Shown here piece after piece: positions 4,465-7,830 of a stretch of DNA of 7,830 nucleotides. A program made the translations under genes and the position numbers. The stretch's first letter is position 1. Each line of letters opens with the position of its first letter. Source of the stretch: Candidatus Coatesiibacteriota bacterium (lineage in GTDB: Bacteria > B130-G9); the NCBI GenBank assembly GCA_016929465.1, contig JAFGIT010000029.1, positions 1-7,830 on the forward strand. The letters run 5' to 3'. Below the pieces are notes generated by a model that worked only from the letters and a program-made list of their open reading frames with translations, did not search any database and was not told where the DNA came from.

Positions 4465-6840
4465 ATGCCGATTGTGACAATCCTGAAGGCAGCAAGGTGC
4501 ACCATTCCGGTGCTGGTATTTCTTTTTGTTGGATTTGCCTATCCAAACGAATGGCATAACTTTACGGCGCCCGGTTGGGCGAATGTAGATATTGCGAAGA
4601 TGGGGCCGAATGGCACACTATGGCTGCACGGCGGGTCGAGCGGCATGAGTGGCCTTCTCGAGGCGTCGGTTCACGATGACTTGCTGAGTTTTCGACATCT
4701 ATCGCCCTATAATAGCCTCTGCGTTCCCGACGCGATCTACGACATTGTTCCGACCTTTGACGGGCTTTGGCTTGCAACGAATAACGGCCTTCAGATGTAT
4801 AAGGGCATCTATTCCAGGACCTATACTCCTGAAAACAGTCCGCTCCCCGTCAGGAATATCGTGAAACTGTGCCCCGGTGCGGATGGCGGGCTCTGGATTG
4901 GGACAGATGAGGCGATATGCTTGTTCCAGGACGGCCTCTGGCTCACGTTCACGACAAAGAGCACGATCCTGCCAGGCGGCGGTGGGTGGCTGGATTCGAT
5001 GACATTCGACACTAGGGCCGGGCTCCTCGCGTGCTCGTTTCGAGAAAGAGAATCTACTGGGGCTTACAGCGCTCTATACATACTGCAAGTCGATAACGGC
5101 CAATGGACTCGCTTTGGGACTGATAACTCAGGGATGGTCCCGAACTATGTCTCAGATATGCTATTCGATGATGATGGTGTTCTCTGGATGTCGCATGGCA
5201 CGGGGATACTCAGCTTTGACGGAACGACCTGGACGGACTACACCGGGGAGAACAGCGGCGTGCCGGTGACCACGAGCACCTATGTGATCAAATTGGCGCT
5301 GAGCCCCGATGGTGAGCTCTATTCGCTTTGCCGCGGCACTAGCGGATGCATTTGCAGATTCACAGGCGGCGATTGGGTGGTGGTGCCCGTGAACTCGCCG
5401 TATTTCAATACATGCTTCGACAATATGCTCTTTGACCCGGAGGGTCACCTCTGGGTATTCACGGACGCGGAGTTCATTAGACTCGGACCCGACGGGCCTG
5501 AACACTATGGATTGCCTCAAAATGGGCTGATTGATTCCGACATGTATGGAAAGATAGTCGCCGGCCGCTCCGATGCGATATGGTTCCTGGGTGCAAGTAC
5601 GGGCATCTGCAGATATCAGGACGGCAATTGGGACAATTGGACGCCTCAAAACAGTGATATCGCCGCGAGTTATGTGCGAGACATTGCAGAGGGACCTGAT
5701 GGTTCCCTCTGGGTGTTGTCCGCGTATCCAGTATATTCAATAATGATACCTGAGCAGCTCGTCCTGCAGCGTTTTGATGGTGTTCAATGGGCGAACTTCA
5801 GCAATGGTGTTGGCTATTTCGCGCCTGAGATGACCGACGGCGCGTACGGCCACGTCATCGTGGATGACAGCCACAACGTTTATGTAGGACCGAAAGGCTC
5901 TATCCTGAAATTCGATTGGGAATTCTGGAGAGAGATACCACTGCCTGATGGCGATGAATATAGCACCATTTTTTCATTGGCGATTGACGAAGAATCAGAC
6001 ACCTTGGCGGTGGGCCTCTTCGGTTCGGTCGCCTTACTCGACGAGAATGAGGAGTGGAGCGTAATCGAATTGGATCACAACGACAAGGTCGTCTCACTTG
6101 CGTTTGACCATGACGGGAAACTCTGGGGTGCGATCGTCAACAATACGGGAGTTCCCCATAATGCCTTCTCTTACGACGGTGCCATCACCGCGATATATAA
6201 CACGGAATCCACGGGCGTCATCATGGACTTTACCTATTGCGTCGCCGTTGACGCCTATAACACCAAGTGGTTCGGGCGCTATCGGGATATGGTGATGACG
6301 AGGGGCGGAGCCCTCTCTTTCGATGGGTCCAACTGGAGGAGTTGGACCTCAGGGACCTCCGGCCTCTTTCAGGCGAACGATGAGAAGGATGTCTCTGTAT
6401 GTTCAATCGCCTGCGCGCTCAACGGTGATGTCTGGTTCGGCTCTTATGGCTTTGGCGTTAGCCGGCTATCAAACCAAGGCCAGCCAGATCCGCTACCAAC
6501 GGTGGAGATCGTTCTCGACAGAGTTCAGTATCAAACCGGTGATATGCTGACCGCTTCACTTGTGGAGAGCAATCTCGGGAGCGAGCGGCGAGATGTGAAC
6601 GTCATCATCGCGCTGCAGCTTCCAGACGGCTCCATTCTCTACTTCCCCGAATGGTCGGCTTCGATGATTGTCTTTATGCCCCAGCTCCTGTTGCCTGGCA
6701 CGCAAACGCAACCGATGAAATTCTTTGAGCAACCGATAGCGGAGTGGCTTCCGAGGGGAGAATATTGCTGGTATGCCGCGCTCTCGGATGACATGGCTCT
6801 CTTGGGCAATATATCTGCGGCGCCATTTACCTTGAATTGA
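4465..6840 (+). CDS. Exported multi-blade propeller protein (two-component-regulator propeller type repeats) with C-terminal beta-sandwich-like domain
   Basis: 791 residues from ATG 4465, chosen for its ribosome site and because a signal peptide then starts at residue 1 (hydrophobic TIPVLVFLFVGFA, about 13-25). About ten blade signatures of the form (D/G)G-x-LW follow, with Trp at 53, 102, 144, 241, 330, 373, 416, 554, 602 and 657, for example GGLWIGT, GVLWMSH, GSLWVLS and GDVWFGS. Between them recur outer-strand motifs such as DGTTWTDYTGENSG, DGNWDNWTPQNSD and DGSNWRSWTSGTSG. This is the Reg_prop style repeat known from periplasmic sensor parts of hybrid kinases. Here no kinase, GGDEF or transmembrane segment follows. 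Instead, after a QPDPLP linker (about 673-678), residues 679-791 form a separate domain with YQTGD, LQLPDGSILYFP and PRGEYCWYAAL, probably a beta-sandwich. The protein should be periplasmic or secreted; ligand unknown. It ends 25 nt from the convergent hydrolase gene. Confidence 0.85.
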   Translation: MPIVTILKAARCTIPVLVFLFVGFAYPNEWHNFTAPGWANVDIAKMGPNGTLWLHGGSSGMSGLLEASVHDDLLSFRHLSPYNSLCVPDAIYDIVPTFDGLWLATNNGLQMYKGIYSRTYTPENSPLPVRNIVKLCPGADGGLWIGTDEAICLFQDGLWLTFTTKSTILPGGGGWLDSMTFDTRAGLLACSFRERESTGAYSALYILQVDNGQWTRFGTDNSGMVPNYVSDMLFDDDGVLWMSHGTGILSFDGTTWTDYTGENSGVPVTTSTYVIKLALSPDGELYSLCRGTSGCICRFTGGDWVVVPVNSPYFNTCFDNMLFDPEGHLWVFTDAEFIRLGPDGPEHYGLPQNGLIDSDMYGKIVAGRSDAIWFLGASTGICRYQDGNWDNWTPQNSDIAASYVRDIAEGPDGSLWVLSAYPVYSIMIPEQLVLQRFDGVQWANFSNGVGYFAPEMTDGAYGHVIVDDSHNVYVGPKGSILKFDWEFWREIPLPDGDEYSTIFSLAIDEESDTLAVGLFGSVALLDENEEWSVIELDHNDKVVSLAFDHDGKLWGAIVNNTGVPHNAFSYDGAITAIYNTESTGVIMDFTYCVAVDAYNTKWFGRYRDMVMTRGGALSFDGSNWRSWTSGTSGLFQANDEKDVSVCSIACALNGDVWFGSYGFGVSRLSNQGQPDPLPTVEIVLDRVQYQTGDMLTASLVESNLGSERRDVNVIIALQLPDGSILYFPEWSASMIVFMPQLLLPGTQTQPMKFFEQPIAEWLPRGEYCWYAALSDDMALLGNISAAPFTLN

Positions 6841-6865
6841 GGCGTGCATCCGCCAGGGGCATTGA
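6841..6865. other. Short convergent intergenic gap without a clear terminator
   Basis: Only 25 nt separate the two convergent stop codons. GGCG (6841-6844) and CGCC (6851-6854) could form a 4-bp stem, too weak to call a terminator. Transcripts from the two sides probably overlap. Confidence 0.45.
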
Positions 6866-7830
6866 TCACTGACCGTAATTATCGGCGGCAGGGCCTCGCT
6901 TTAGCATGTCCGCCTTCTGGCGCCATTCCTTGGAGCTCTCTGGGCTCTTGTCCTCGAGGTAGTCCGCGAGCCATTCGGCCATGCCGGCTGTGTAGCCGTC
7001 GAGCGTGATCTCGGGCATCGGCTTCGGCCAGTTCGCGATGTCTTCTTTCGGGAATGAGGCAGGGAGCCAGTCGAGATTATCCTCGGTGAATTTGCTCATC
7101 ACTCCCTCGAAGCCATCCAGCGAGCAATCTGTTGCGATGAGGCCCGCGGCCTTCCCGGCAGCCAGAATCGCTCGGGCCATGATCTGATGGCCCCTGATGT
7201 TCGGGTGGCAGTTGTCGAGGATGAGGGTGCGCCCGACGATGCCGTTCGGGCTCTCCGCTGCGAATTTTGGCAGGAAATCTACGAACGTTATCGAGTTCCC
7301 CTCGGCAGCGTCCCGCATCGCCTTCTTTAGGCCTTTGGTTATCCTTCCGCCGGCTCTCGAGGTCTCGAGCGCCATCGAATACTCCTCACTCGCCCCTTTG
7401 AATTCGCCCTTTTGCTCCAGGCATCGGCCCAGCCAGAAGTGTAGTGGAGAGAAGTAGTGCTCAGCGGCCAATTTCCTCAGGTCGCGTTCACAGGCATCGA
7501 GGTCGCCCTTCCGCAGCTCGTCGAGTGCGGAATAGAAGCTCTCCATGAGGCCGAACTGCTGCTCGGGCGGGACGTTCGAGCCGAAACGCCATCCGGTCTC
7601 GATATAGTCGCGGTAATTCGGACACGGCGCTCCGAGGATCAGGCCAACGCCCGCATCGCGCGTCATGTCGATGATCTCCTCGATGTTGAAGCCGAACTCC
7701 AGTTGAAGGACCTGCTCACGCTGGTGCTTCTTCTCGGGTGTAATGTCGGGGAGGAGTTGGTCGATTGGTCGGTTGATGCCCTTTCTTTCGCCGACTATGT
7801 TGGCAACGGCGCCGGCGACCGCCGAGTATA
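6866..7830 (-). CDS. SGNH/GDSL-type hydrolase with TPR-like helical insert, N-terminus outside the window
   Basis: The minus-strand frame is open from the window edge to the TGA at 6868-6866, giving 320 complete residues. The ATG at 7666 is not the start: the frame stays open and protein-like before it (EFGFNIEEIIDMTRDAGVG). In order: a strand-helix-strand part ending VGLILGAPCPNYRDY, which in SGNH relatives follows the first catalytic blocks; a helical region with a TPR-like pattern (ALDELRKGDLDACERDLRKL, then PLHFWLGRCLEQKGEFKGAS); then ITFVDFLPKF and LDNCHPNIRGHQIMARAI. The last holds the D-x-x-H catalytic pair of the family (Asp codon 7216-7214, His codon 7207-7205). The nucleophile Ser block must lie beyond the window, so activity cannot be confirmed. 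SGNH enzymes hydrolyse esters, often acetyl groups on carbohydrates; the substrate here is unknown. The C-terminal ~90 residues after the catalytic His are an extension ending in a charged tail. Confidence 0.78.
   Translation of the reverse strand, partial: YSAVAGAVANIVGERKGINRPIDQLLPDITPEKKHQREQVLQLEFGFNIEEIIDMTRDAGVGLILGAPCPNYRDYIETGWRFGSNVPPEQQFGLMESFYSALDELRKGDLDACERDLRKLAAEHYFSPLHFWLGRCLEQKGEFKGASEEYSMALETSRAGGRITKGLKKAMRDAAEGNSITFVDFLPKFAAESPNGIVGRTLILDNCHPNIRGHQIMARAILAAGKAAGLIATDCSLDGFEGVMSKFTEDNLDWLPASFPKEDIANWPKPMPEITLDGYTAGMAEWLADYLEDKSPESSKEWRQKADMLKRGPAADNYGQ

Noticed and set aside
5161-5649. A 162-codon open frame antisense to the propeller gene
   Set aside because: It lies wholly within a gene with clear repeats and has no start signal of its own.
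7664-7666. ATG as the start of the hydrolase gene
   Set aside because: The frame remains open with family-like sequence up to the window edge, and the N-terminal catalytic block would be missing.

Overview
The window looks like part of a chromosome from an uncultivated, probably Gram-negative bacterium with moderately GC-rich genes. This rests on several exported proteins with signal peptides, Shine-Dalgarno sites of the AAGGAG type, sigma70-like promoter boxes, and a TTG start on the regulator gene. I cannot name the phylum from sequence alone. No phage, CRISPR, tRNA or rRNA signal was seen.

Layout: (1) At the left edge, on the minus strand, is the 5' part of an exported PQQ-type beta-propeller protein (1-747), cut off by the window. 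(2) A gene-poor stretch of about 940 bp (748-1688) follows. It holds an unusually symmetric pair of back-to-back sigma70-like promoters sharing a palindrome (1262-1304), a GC-rich stem just downstream of the minus-strand promoter, a small MITE-like element with 18-bp inverted repeats around a GTAGGGGC...GCCCCTAC hairpin (1418-1578), and the promoter/operator region of the next operon. (3) A two-gene unit on the plus strand encodes an Lrp/AsnC-family regulator (1689-2177) and, 5 nt downstream, a class III aminotransferase recognisable as L-lysine 6-transaminase, lat (2183-3514). The same regulator-lat pairing is known from Mycobacterium tuberculosis, so this is best read as a lysine-catabolism module with a local amino-acid-responsive regulator. 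(4) After a hairpin and about 335 bp without a gene come two exported proteins on the plus strand: a 174-residue cysteine-rich protein of unknown family (3850-4374) and a 791-residue protein made of 'two-component-regulator propeller' type repeats with a C-terminal probable beta-sandwich domain and no signalling output domain (4465-6840). (5) At the right edge, convergent on the minus strand, is the C-terminal 320 residues of an SGNH/GDSL-type hydrolase with a helical TPR-like insert (6866-7830), whose start lies outside the window.

Functionally, only the regulator-aminotransferase pair has a clear metabolic assignment. The two propeller proteins and the cysteine-rich protein are extracytoplasmic and otherwise uncharacterised. 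The most unusual parts are non-coding: the mirrored promoter pair with a possible short structured RNA, and the hairpin element inserted just upstream of the lysine operon. I did not find a convincing new multi-gene system.
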